Below, piece by piece: positions 12,001 to 24,900 of a stretch of DNA of 28,172 bases. How positions within the stretch are numbered: the first letter of the stretch is position 1; every line of letters begins with the position of its first letter. Position numbers and translations under genes: made by a program. The DNA comes from Chara braunii (lineage: Eukaryota; Streptophyta; Charophyceae; Charales; Characeae), in the NCBI GenBank assembly GCA_003427395.1, contig BFEA01000324.1, forward strand, positions 1,516,666 to 1,544,837, written 5' to 3'. The notes under the pieces are model-generated. The model was given only the letters and a program-made list of their open reading frames with translations. It was not told the DNA's origin and did no database searches.

Positions 12001-15000
12001 GAACCGTATCACAGAGCCGGGAACGGCAGGGGCGGATGAAGTCAGCTAGTGTGGTGACCTGACCATGGCGGCAAGGTAGCTGTCATGCCCCACAGCACCT
12101 TTGGGCTCTTGCGCTCCACCGCTCCGTCACGCTTGTCTGATTTCCAATTCTCATTTCCACCAATGATAATTCTGAAAAAAGCAGGTATATCCTGCGTAGC
12201 ATTGTGTTCGCGTTCGGAGGTGAACACGAACATGTTCACCCGAACATGATAGAACACCCACAACCCTCCGAACGCGAAAAAGTATTCATTTATAATAATT
12301 AAAAAAACTCGTAAAAATCTGAAAACGTATATGTCATGTAAAAAGAACAATACAAGCAACTTTTCCCTTGGAGTCATGTTCAAATTCTTAGCCAAATGTG
12401 AGTAAAAAAAAAAAAAAAACGAAAAAAAAAAAATATTGTCATGGTTACCAGGCCGAACGTTTGGGGGCCCCCAGGCTGACCCCTGAACGTTCGGGCATTC
12501 GGGGTCCGAACCTGAAGGAGTTCGGCCCCCACCAAAAACTATTTCAAGGTCTAAAAATATATATATATAGTTTTTGTTTTTCTTTTGTGAGTTCTGTATG
12601 ACATGCGCTACATGCATACAAATTTTCAAGGCATTTTGCAAAGCCAAAACAAAATTAACAATTGCCAAAGATGGTGGTGTCAAAACATGCTCGGCCACTC
12701 AGTTTTTTTTGTTTTTTTCGCTTTTCACTTTTTGTTTTGATTTTATTTTGGTCCCTTAAATATTTTATTATTTTTTGAAACTATTTTTATGAGCTTTATA
12801 TTATGTTAAATACACATCTGTAAATTCTCAGGGCATTTGGCTATCCCAAGAAAAAAAATGAAAAATTGCCAAAGCTGGCGGTGTCGAAAACGTGCTCGCC
12901 CACTCACTGATTTTAATTCTCTTTTCATTTTATTTTTCTTATTATTATTTGTTTTTCATATTTAATTTGTATTTGTATTTCACATTTGGTAAGGAATTCG
13001 GATGTAAAGCTGAGGCAAATGTTAGTTGTTGTTTTGTTCTTTTGTCTTTTCTTTCGGTTTTTAATAGGAATGTGATGATTTAGAGTTGGTCACCCTTTGG
13101 GCCTTGATTACATTAGTTCTTTTGCTAGAAGATTTTTGAAAAAGAAAAGAGACATAGAATCTGAGAACGGTCTGAGTATAGACTGAGATTGAAGTAGAAG
13201 CTACGGTTTGGTTTGTAGATTTCTCATTTGTTTCGGTTTGTAGACTTCTCAGTTGTTGGGATTCGGCGACTCCTGATATGGGCTTGGCCGGTGAGGCCTC
13301 ACTCATAATTGGGGGCTGACTGTACATATGTGAGGGACGCCGGGCCCGTCTCCCGGCTTGTATAAAAGAATGCTTTTCCTTTTTTTATAAAAAAGGGGGA
13401 AAAAATGTTGTTCGTTTTATTTTTCTGCATAACATATATATTTTTCAGATTTTTGCTTTTTTTTTCTTCTTCTTTTTTTGAGGTCCGCGTTCCCCAAGGG
13501 GCGCCGAACATTCGGCAGGTTCGGGTTCGGGAGTTCGGCCGAACCTGAATGCCGGCAACCTTAATTATTATTATTTTTTGTACCAAAAAAAAGATGTTCG
13601 CCCGAACAGTGCGAACACATTCATGAGCCATTCACGCAAATACGCGAACACGTTTGCGCGAATGCGGAGGGGCGCGGACACGGTCACCGTGCTACGCAGG
13701 GTATATCTATTACCCTTTTTCCCCCCCCTAAAACCAAATTTTATTTACCGGCCGAATGCCCAAGGCAGCAATACAAGAAGGATAGTGTCAAAATTTGAGG
13801 GATTGCAAGGTCTCTGCCATGCAGCCTCGAGGGAGCAGGTTAATGGAGGCCCAAAATTTCAGACAACTTGTCATGCCATTTATGACAAAACCCAAGGGTC
13901 ATTTTAACCAAACTTGCCGCCAATTCATAGAGTGGAGATCATACTAACTACTTACAAAAACAGGCAAACCCCCCGTCCCCCCCCCCCCCCCCCCCCCCAC
14001 CCAATAACATTTGGACCCCCAAACCCTAATTTCAGTCTTGGACCGGGTTGTCAGGAGCTGGGGTCCCTGTTAACCACTTGTGCCTCAGGCAGGGCCCCTC
14101 CCCTGTAGCACGGACTTTTACCAAGAACAAATAAATCAACAAAAACTGGCCTAAGAATTCCAGAGAAATTCTAACAGATACCTACTCACCAGATCTAAGC
14201 AGTCCTCTGCAAAACAAGAAATCCTTTTTTTTTTAAATTTAATCTGGACCATTTCTCGATTTATGCGTGTCATCCTTAGGGGCCGTGCTAATCTTCTCCG
14301 TATCGTTCCAATTTTAATGGATGTCCCTAAGCACCAAAAACAAGAAATTCTACACAGAGTGACAACAACAAGAGTTAGCAAAACTGTGCCCAGAAGTAAC
14401 CAAGTCAAAACTTTGAGAATTCCAAAAGAAATCCAATCAGATGACAAAGCCCAGAGAAACGCCAACACATGCTTATTCACCAAACTGGCAAACTCTTAAG
14501 CAGGGGACTCTAAGCTTCGAGAGAATCTCAGCACCCCAGAGAGAAGCAAACGAAAACCTTGACTAAATTTCAATCAGAGGGGACATAAAGAGAGCAGAAA
14601 ACCTCAACGAACACATGAAATAAATCAAGCTCTAAACTGAAAGATACTCAAGGTCAGAAATTGCATGTATTTATCCAATAACTTTGCCCACTTCCTTTCA
14701 CGTAGGAAGCAGACAGCACCATTGGACAGAGAACCAAGGCACGCGCAAGTCCAAGTCTCAACAAGAACCTAAGAACATAGCAAAACTGGTTTCCTAACAC
14801 GGTGCACTGTTGATCGAATTTGAATCGATTCATCTGTCGGCAGCGGGACCATTCGCAGCAGTCTCCCATCGTAGTCTGGTGTGCGGAAAGGCGAGTGAAA
14901 GGTATGGCGATTATAGATCACGCCACATCACTCCCTCACGTGACCCTGCCCTTGCACCTCTCGATATTCCCTGGGGCACCCCCACCTTCGCCCATCCTAC

Positions 15001-18000
15001 CTCACTCAAGGACTATCACTTTCTGCCGGAGCAACCTGACCGGACAGCGGACGTGGGAACCAGCGCTGAATGAGGAGCCCTTCCAGCCCTGGCTGAGGCA
15101 ATGTCACAGGAGCCTTGTCATAAGGGTACCTTGGGAGCTAGCAGTGAATCTGTCACTACCAGCCGCGTGAGTAGACCCAAGAGTGTCCATCTTGACAGGG
15201 GCCGGTGCCTAGAGTTCCCTGCTTCGCGCTACCCTAGGCATTGTCTGTTTCCGTCTGACCAAGGCCTAACCTATGAGCGCCCCACCTCTAGGCACCTTAC
15301 CCTACAGTTATGTCCTGTATGCGTATGTATTTTTCCAGCAGAGTCTGCATATCAGTTGTAAGTCTATGTCAGTCATCCTGTATGGTTATGTGCTCTTCCG
15401 ACTGTGATCTGTATTCGGCAAGTCTGCATATCAGATATTTTTAATCTGCAGTCTGCAGCATATGTGTATAGTGCATCCGTATTCTGCAGCTGGGATTACT
15501 TCTTGGAAGTCCTAGCGTTTGTAGTGTGAGTCTGCATATCAGTTGTAAGTCTATGTCAGTTGGTTATACCATATCTTCTGTACCACGGTATAGTTGGCTA
15601 ACATGGCTTCTAAACCTGGTAGTGCTACCCTGCCACCTGCACGGCAGGGGGGCCAACACCTGCCAGCTCATACAGGTGCAGACACTGCAAACCCCACCCG
15701 CCTACTCACAATTCAGGGTAGACCACCACCTCTACTCTGCACTTACTCTCGGCTGAAGGCATCACCGCCCTCCATGATGATGCCCAGGTAGAGTGATGCT
15801 CCCTCTAACCCCCTACTATAGCCTAACCCATTAGAACTACCCTACCACCCACACGGCTTTGGCCCACACCATGGCAGATATGGATGTGGACCCCACAACC
15901 CCATCCGTGTCCTTGCGATTCAGGGTAGACCACTTCCCTACTCTGTGCTTGCTCGCTCCCGCCCTCTATGATGACGCCTCTGCAGAACGGCACTCTCACA
16001 CCCACCCCCCTGAAACATCCTGTCCCCGCTACAGGTACCCCATGAGACAGCCCTCCTCTACCCTAACAATCCCATATAGATATCCCATCTTTGTACATCA
16101 GCTCATCCGTGCCATACTAGGCTGGGGAGCAAGTACGTGGGGTGCCAATCTAGCACCAACTGATCGTGTGCGAGGGAGGTCGAGGACCGAAAGAATCGAA
16201 CCTGCAAACACCCCGTTGCAATGCCGAGCTCCACCAACTGAGCTACCACATCTTTGTCCTGCCACGTACCAACTGGTTACCTCGAAGGTAAGACACCAAG
16301 TATGCCACAGGCACAGACGCGGAGGCAAAGGGAATTGAACTGACAACCTCACGAGTGCCACCTGAGTGCCTTACCAACTGAGCTACAGCCACCCCAAAAT
16401 GAATGCATATTTCCATCAAAGTTGCTGTCACCCAGGTAGGAATGATGCTTAATGCTGGGCATGCCCAGGGCACAGTTCCACTAGCAGACAAGTAAGGCTG
16501 AGTGTCGATGATAGACATGTGTGGGACTCTGCACAGCCGTTGGCGACTTCCCATCGGATGGCAGCAGAATTTAAGGCACACGTCTACCGAAGTTTTGTTT
16601 TTATTATTATTATTTTTTCCGAAAGCCTGGTCTTGATTGGCCGCAGCTTGAAATAACAGGGCAAAATCAAGTACTAGGAGGGGTTTGTCATGACTGTGCT
16701 TTTTTTCCAGCCTATGCAAGCCCCCTCAAGTACTTTAATTCCGACACAAAATACAAACACCCGCCCGATCAAGGAACGAACCGTCACAGGAGGGAGTCCC
16801 ATCAGGCACACTAACGGACTCCCTCACGGTGGTACACAAATTTGGATGATTGGATGAAGTGCATGAATCTGGATGCCTTTGTGCACATATGCTGAAAAAA
16901 ACAAACTAGCAGTTCTCCAGTGCTCGTTCGCGGTGGAACCTTGACACAAGAGGTGGTGAACACGTTGTGACGCATAGCAAAGGTAAGGATGATGGACATT
17001 TCGGTATTTCTGAGGTCGCGCTTTTTTTTTTTTTTTTCATGGCTTTAGAAATTAACTTTTCATATTTTTTAGCTGTGGTCACACAGTCGATTAGTTGTGT
17101 GCTAGTGGAACAGTGCCACCGAGGGACCTTTTCTTTTCTTTTCTTTTCTTTTCTTTTTCTGGGTTCGTACAAACAGGCTCAGTGGGACTGGTGGTTTAGG
17201 GCCTACTGGTGACTACTGGTGACTACTGGTGACTAGACTGCAAGGAGCAAAGCTGCAAAAGTATGCGAACGTCTGCTGTCAGAATTTATTTTGCCACCAG
17301 AAATCATTCATGATTCATTTCTTTTTCCTAATATTTTTGAAATAATTTTCCCATAAGGATCAGCACTCTATGCTCCTGAATCCTGATTGGTTTCAGATTT
17401 TTGCGAATCTGTCTGAGCACGAAAAGTCGCCAAAGTTGGGGCACTCAAAATTTGGTGCACTGCCACCCACCCCCTTGTTGCCCAGTAGGCAGACCTGTCC
17501 CGTAGCCAGCACGCATACTGCCTGAACCTTTGGATTGTGCCAGGGTCCTGGGCATTTACATGACCGGTACACCAGTGCCTGGCGGCCTTCCACTGTGTGC
17601 CAAGCCTTGCCGAACTGCTAGCCGGGCACTTTGTCTTTTTCGTTGGTGCCGCCATCAATTGTGGTCAGGTGGCCCCGAGCCTCTGAATTTTTGTAGGGAC
17701 GAGCGATTCTCCACCAGGCTGGGGCTGTGTACTGGGGGTTTAAGAAGAACAGGAAAACACATAGCGGTACCGGGTATGGGGGTACTTGTCTAAGTTGTCT
17801 TGTCTCGGAGATGCACCTGAGAACTCAGAAGTGTGTCGATCCTATTCTATTGGAAACGGTAAAGACTACCATATAGTGCTATAATGCCAGGATGTCTGTC
17901 AGGCACAACTGCCTCCATTCAATCCTCTTGGTGATGGGAAAAAAAAAAAAAAAAAAAAAAAAGGAGCATATCTCTCAGACAGCTTACACTGGTCTCATCT

Positions 18001-20114
18001 GCTTGATGAAATGCCAGTGTGCAATGACTGTCAGATTGTCTACATTGATCCTGACAGCTGGCTTGGTGAAAGTGGAGGGAAGTAACATCTTTTTTCTTGA
18101 GCTGGGTGAGCTCGCGACAGATGTAGGAAGGAGATTCCGCCTGTTGTACAGCACCCCCCCCCCCCCCCCCCCCTCCCCCCCCCCCCCCCCCCCTCCCTCT
18201 GGTCTCCCTGTGGCTTCCCAAAAAGAAGGCAAAAGGGAAAGGAAGCCCCACTGTTTGAAAACAATAAAAACCGAAGACAACGAGTGCCTGATTGACAAAA
18301 AATGTGGATTTGCCATATGCTGAATTGATGCAGTTCTGCAAGTCAAGTCGGGATCTGTAGCTAACTGTCAGGCTAAAACTGATAATAATCAGGTCAAGAG
18401 TTCAAATCAAATCGCAATGAGAAGAAACAACCATGTTGAAAGTTGAAACCTAAAAACTGTGGACCCCACAAAGTTATAATTTGAGACTCAAGTGCATGTT
18501 CATGTGTTATGGTCCCACATATCTTGTGCTGTCCTGTCAGGCCTGCAACTGCCCAGAAACACAAAGCGCCACACAGCAATCAGCTGGACTCAAATCACTT
18601 GTGGAGCGCACATAAATTAGAGTAGAATAGAGATCAACCCGACTCCGCTTCTCCCTCGACCGTATCATTCGCCAGTAGCGAATATGGTGTCACTCTTCTC
18701 GTTCATAGTCGGCGGCCGGCCTCTTGCCTATCCACTAGAGCCTCCGTTGCGTTGTCACTGCAGAATCGCAGGCGCTCAGTACTTATTGCCCCTCGCACAC
18801 CTCTATTATAGCCCGGTACCCACTGCTGCAAGCCAGTGCAAGTCCATCAGTCTTCTTCAGCGGTCAAGGAGCACAAGTGCGACTTCCTTTAGTCAGCGTT
18901 CAGGCAGCCTGGCGGCATCAACCAGTGTATGCTTGACTGGACTGGGTTGGCCAGACAGCCAACATGCCCCTGGGCCCAGCCTGCCTTCAGGAACTGGGCC
19001 GGATAGAATATTCCATGGGCCCATACCGTCGTATTCTGGCACTTTCCAGGTAGGGTGCAGAGGTACCAGAAGCTTCTGGCACGCTGCGTTATTTTTAGGC
19101 CTACCGGGTTTCGGCCAAGTTCTTTTTGGGAAAGTACTTACAAATTTGCCCTGGCAGCGTAATGCGCAGAACTATCCCCAATGCCAGGGTCGACCGAAAC
19201 AAAGCACACAAATAATTTTCAAAATAACAAGGACAAAATTGAACCACGCACCATGCAGACTATTCACAGGTATGGTACACTTGCATGGTTCTGCAAAACC
19301 ATGATTTCTTGCATATCGAGATTGGCCACAAATAGATTGGAGCCTGAGGCAACGGGGACTTTTTAAAAAAGAAGATGGCAAGCTGGTCTGGAAAAGATGT
19401 GCATGGTCACACTTCAGGAAAGAACCGGCACATGAGAATACAAAAATTTCGAGATGCAAGAGTTCATCGAAGACAGATAACAAGTAAGGTAAGTTGAAAG
19501 CAGAATGACAAAGCGGAGACCACGCCAATTCAAGAACAGACTGAAGAATGAAGTCTGTTCACAATGCAAGCTCTCTTCGCGCCTCCAACAATCAATACAA
19601 CAACAGAGTACTAGCCCTAGCTATGATGTGTCCGCCTACAGTACTCTCCTACTCAGCCTACACGCTCTAGCGTACGACCGCTCACTCTCTCTCCACTCTC
19701 CTCTTGCCAGATGCCACTGAAGAGTCTGATCACACAGCTGTTCCTCGGCCGCACACTACGTTAAGTATCCACCAGACCCCACTGCCGCTCTCTTTCCCTG
19801 ACCAACTCTGACCACTCACCACCTTACCCTCGTGCAGCGTTGCCTCCAAGCTACTGCAGACTCGGTGGCATCCACACGACAAGTGCATCCTGAACACTGC
19901 CGAACCATACTGCGCATTTTCCAATGTGTTTCTTCCCTTAGCCTCCCTGGTTCTGGGCCTACCGGTGGGCTGTTGTCCCTACTGGCATGGATCCAGGCCT
20001 AGGGAACTGCACGGTCTGGGCCTCGAGTGGAGTGAAACTTTCACACCCTTGGTGATTACTTGAGTCCTCTCCGAACCGTACGAGATAGTCACCTATCATA
20101 CGGCTCTCCAACTC

Positions 20115-20157
<43 letters not shown>

Positions 20158-21905
20158 CCCCCACTGGTGATAGAGGTGCTGATACGAGCAGACACCGCTA
20201 CCACCCGGGGAGAGGATAGATAGACATTTCTGGATATAGGCCCCTTTCTCCACGAAGTGGGCGATGTTGAGTATAGCCTTATTATCAGACACTTTCCTAG
20301 ATCCCTTCCTGCTACCTGGGTGGCGTGAATCATGATGGAAGTGTTGTAAGTGTGTGTTGCGAGGGGCACCTTGCCTCGATTTTGGTTTTCTACGATTATC
20401 AGAGTGTTCCCCACCAGGCGAGTTGCCTTTTGCTTTATTTCAATTCGTTTATTTAAAAAGAAAACCATTTACTGCTATGTCCATTCCCCCCTCCATTTGT
20501 GGTTGATATCCTCTCAGCCAGTTCGGCCCAGTTTCTCTAAGGCCATGGCCTTCTCCTAGGGCTGCATGGGATTTTTGCTACGCAGCCTTCACTTAGCGCC
20601 ACTGAGGCCTAAAAGCCTTGCACATCTTTACAGCTTTTCCCGGTTTTAAGTCCAGGCCACTGAGGCCAGCGAGAAGTGATTGCGCGTTGCGGGTTGTGTC
20701 CTCGCACATGCGGGGGGTTCTTTCAAAATTCGCGATAGGTTTCTCTTCAGCGTACTCAGAATCTTAGCTTCACAATTTTGACAGGGAATCTAAGTCTCTG
20801 AACTCTCTGAATGCCCACACATTGCCTTTTCAATGAGAGAGCTATTCTTTCCCTGTTCTTTCCCTTTCCCTGTTCTTTCCCTGTTCTTGCCCCTGTTCTT
20901 GCCCTGTTCTTTTCTTTGTCACAGTGGGCTTACAATCTGGAGTTGCCCAGGGGGGGGTATGGGTTTGACAGGTGAGATCGACCGAGCAGGATGTAGACCC
21001 TATTGGAAGATCCATAGTAGACCTAGGCAGGGCCTGCTGGCGGGGGTCTAGACAGTAGGGTGGTTGGTGGCTTCCGGTAGCATGGCAATAGCCGGGCCCA
21101 GCCTGAGGCATCGACGATAATATCTTATGCCCAACACCCTGGTAAAAGACTGTTGGAAAAAATTACAAGAAAAGGAAGTCAAAGCAAAGAGCATGTCGTG
21201 TGACGACTTTCCTTAACTGGGGAGCCTGGCTGTTAGCACACTGGGTGTTGAGGTTCTAAATGGCTGCCCCGTAGCTGTAGGTGAAGATGCCGATAGCTGT
21301 AGGTGAAGATGCCGATAGCTGTAGGTGAAGATGCCGATAATCCTATTGGTGCCAAAATGAGAGTAAAGCAATCGGAGTTAGATGCCGATAATCCTATTGG
21401 TGCCAAAATGAGAGGAAAGCATCGGAGTTAGACGATAGAAGGATTGTGCAGAGTGGTGAAGTATTAAAAGTATTAAAACATGTGATGATGATGTCAGCAT
21501 GATACCGCCAATTCACCTCGTTGGTAAAATAGAACGAGTGCCTCGTCACCTCATCTGTATGGTCTGGTAGAAATTCCGTCAGCACTTTTTTTTTTTCGGG
21601 TGGCCCAGGGCCTCACTGACGGCCCTGGCAATCCAAGACGTCTGTCACCGTTTGACCCAGGGGCTGGAAATGTCGATATCCGGACCGCCATGGTTCCACT
21701 CCTGAACACCCTGGTTACAGTGGTTGAGGCACCAGGCTGTTAAGCTTGAGGTTGCCGGTTCAATTTGAACTAACGCTTTTAAAATTTTATAATTCACTGT
21801 CCAATTATTATTTAGTTGAATGTTTAGAGTCATCATCCAATATACTCGCACATCCGAAACGTGTTCTGAATGCAACATGGACAGGTGGCAACAAGAGCAA
21901 GCAAA

Positions 21906-21998
<93 letters not shown>

Positions 21999-24900
21999 CG
22001 GGGTCGTGTCTGGTTCATCTACCCATTCATTTCTTCACAGGAAACATGCTTTTTATTAGTTCTTAAATTTTAATAGTTTTTCACTTTATATGTTATTGTA
22101 TTCCAGGCTTCAGTTTTGCAATGGGCCCTTTGAGAGATCGAGTTCTTGGAAAATCACCTTATTGAGACCACCTGGGAGGGGGAAGAGGAGGATTTTAAGG
22201 ATTAAGTTCCCCACATCGGGTGGTTTTGACTTTCCGAGTGTGGCCGTAATGGTGAGAGCAGATGACTTGTACTGCCACGTGCCGATCACTGAGAGCAATG
22301 GTGTGTTGGTATCATAGGATTTTCCACAGTTCGCTGGTGGTAATTACGATGCTTTTTTTGACATGTGGGCTAACACTTGTTTAGTGTTGTCTTGTGTGTG
22401 TGGCTGGGGACAGCTCATATGGAATTGGTTTTCCCCTTTTTTCCCATCTGGAATTGGTTTTTCCTTTTTTTCCCTTTTGGGGCACTTTCTGCGAAGACTT
22501 GTTGGAGAGGCGGAACTGGCAACTCTTCCCCTCCCAGGCTCCCACCCCTCTTTTCTGTTTCTCAAAAAGAGGTTATCTTGAACATCATGGTAGCTGACAG
22601 GAGTTATAACTCCTTTTTTTTGTTTTTTTTTAAATTGACGATTTTCATTCCGGCAGTGGCCAGTTTAAAACTACCAGTACTTAAAAAAAAAACAAAAAAA
22701 AAGCTACCAGTACCACTGAGCTGCCTCTTTTTCCTGTGGTGCTCCGAGTCCAAAACCCATCGCCGTGACACTTTTTTTTCTTTTTCTTTTCCTTTTCGAC
22801 TGGCGCCGCCAGCCACATAGGTCAAGAAGGGCGATTTCCACTTTTCGAATGTGCGCGTGGTCAACGTCATCTCAAACGTTTGCCTGGTAGACGTTGTGGG
22901 TGTTTAAACCGCCAGTAACTCCTGAAAGTGCTCCGCGTTAACGGCCAGCCAAAAGTGGAAACCCCCGTTTCCACTTGGCTGAATCGGGCCTACTGGCGCA
23001 GGCCCGTTCATCCCAAAATCCATGCCCGTTAACGAGGAGCACTTTCAGGAGGTACTGGTGGTTTAAACCGCCAGTAACTCCATGTTTTTAGGCCGTTAAC
23101 GTTTTTAGGCCGTTAACGCGGTGCGTTGCGCGGGTGCATGTGCATTTGCGTCAGAGCCTCCCCAGACGGGGGCTAAGACCCCCTGGGGTAGTGGGTGGGT
23201 GTTTAAACTACCCAGTTCCCTGGAGACTATTTTTTTTACAAACGGACTCCTCGGGCCTGCGAAGAGGTAAACATCCGCCCAGGGGCCTTGCTTCCCAACA
23301 GGGAGGGTAATCACAATTGCCGGCAAATGGAACCCTGTTCTCCTGCCACGTGATCCACCTGCCCATAGACAGTGAAAATGGGCGAATGGGGCGGGCCCGC
23401 AAAACGTCCACCAAAACATCACTCCTACCGGGTCACACTGGCTTTGATTGAAATATGCATTTGGTTTGGCACTTATATATTTTCACGGGCCAATCATTTT
23501 TGTTTATTCAACTTATTATTATTATTATTATTTTTTCTCTGTGCGGAGTAACCTAAAGAACAACCTTGATATTTTGGTTTGGAGTCACAGGACATCTGTT
23601 AGGGTTGGAATGACGTAGTGGAGATTCGCATGGCCCTTGTGCAGGGATGACAGGCAAGCGACCAACTTAGCTTCAGGCGAACTGGTAGTTAGCTGATCCT
23701 TCTTAAAAATTGAGGGCTTTGGGACCCAATATGAGCACACGACGGCTGCACTGAGGTGGTAAAATCTACCGTACTTTCCGAACATCAGACCTTTGCTAAT
23801 ATATGTTTTTACAGTTTTTGTTGATTCTGTGACTGCGAAACACCATCAGGAAGTCGTGCACCCTCTTTTGGGCGGTGGGGCCCCGGCTAGGCTAGTTTAA
23901 TCCACCGACAGACTGACACATTATTCCATCACCTGTCCTTTTTTGGGCGGTGGGACCCCGGCTAGTATAGTACAGAACTTGAGACTGTAGTTTCACGTCA
24001 TGTTGCATGCGCACTAGAGCTTTGAGACTGAACTTGGACATTTTTTTTATCATTGTATACGTTGAGAACAGTGTCCAGTGAGAGTATACCCTCAGCCATG
24101 AACCAGGTCTGGAATCCTCGTAGGGATTGCAGCCTTGGATGAAATGTGCCATCGCCAAGAAACAGGGTTAAGGGTGACGACCGTGAAGAGCGAAGCAAGG
24201 AGCTGACGGCAATACAGGGGTGTGAGTGTGTGTAGGGTTCGGAATGGCACTTCTTGTTTCACCTGAATGGCCATCTCTACAGAGGGAGGGGTACCGGAAT
24301 ATATTTTGTACTCGAACCAAGTTGTACGGAGTCAGGGTATGGGACCAGGTTAGGGATACTGGGACCGAGTTAGGAGTGCTAGAACCAAACTTCGAACAGA
24401 GACCTACCGTCTTCACCGGAATAAAACGCCCGGTCATTATAGCTGCATTTGGCCCAACTTTCAGTCCAGATGCGGCGATAATGACCGGGCGTTCTATTCG
24501 GGTGAAGACGGTAGTCACGGATAGTGGGAGCAAGTTAGGGGTACTGGGACTTGTACCAGGACCAAGTTAGGATCACTTGGACTTCTACTGGGACAAAGTT
24601 AGGGGCACTGGAACCTAATTTGTCCTGGGACCGAGTTCTACAGAGACAGGGTATGGGACCAAGCCTAGGGAGCCAGGCTATTGGGGGCAAAGGGGTTAGG
24701 GCCAAGCGGAAAGGGCAAAGGGGCTAGGACTAAGCGGAAAGGGCAAAGGGGTTAGGGCCAAGCGGAAAGGGCAAAGGGGTTAGGGATCAATCTGCGCCTG
24801 GACCCCAACTAAACGGGAGTAAAAGCCCTTGCAGTGTGAAAAGCTGAAGTGGCAGGTGAACACCCAGAAAGGCCGAGGAGCAGGCAGGGTATGGGACCAA

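Larger units (their letters stand above)
12183..13710. mobile_element. Candidate inverted-repeat element rich in GTTCG/CGAAC
   Basis: Outer ends are inverted: TATATCCTGCGTAGCA at 12186-12201 against TGCTACGCAGGGTATA at 13690-13705. Inside each end lie many GTTCG and CGAAC motifs, for example near 12207-12280, 12454-12530, 13500-13560 and 13595-13670. The middle is AT-rich with a 204-base direct duplication and long A and T runs. It may be one non-coding DNA element of about 1.5 kb or two related copies facing each other. No transposase was found. Confidence 0.5.

Noticed and set aside
12042-12698. 218-codon open frame on the minus strand
   Set aside because: It crosses the hairpins, A-runs and GTTCG-rich end of a repeat element, and the Phe/Lys runs come from homopolymers.
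16185-16250. A functional tRNA gene with anticodon-like TTG
   Set aside because: The acceptor stem does not pair and the T-arm has mismatches; the tandem head structure fits a SINE better.
18684-19304. 206-codon open frame, longest on the plus strand
   Set aside because: No recognised domain, Ser/Pro-rich mixed composition, no supporting splice or promoter context, and it lies within repeat-rich intron. It could be a nested gene only if transcripts show it.
21746-22066. 106-codon open frame with an Arg/Glu repeat
   Set aside because: The repeat is the GA microsatellite read in frame; the remainder has no resemblance to any family.
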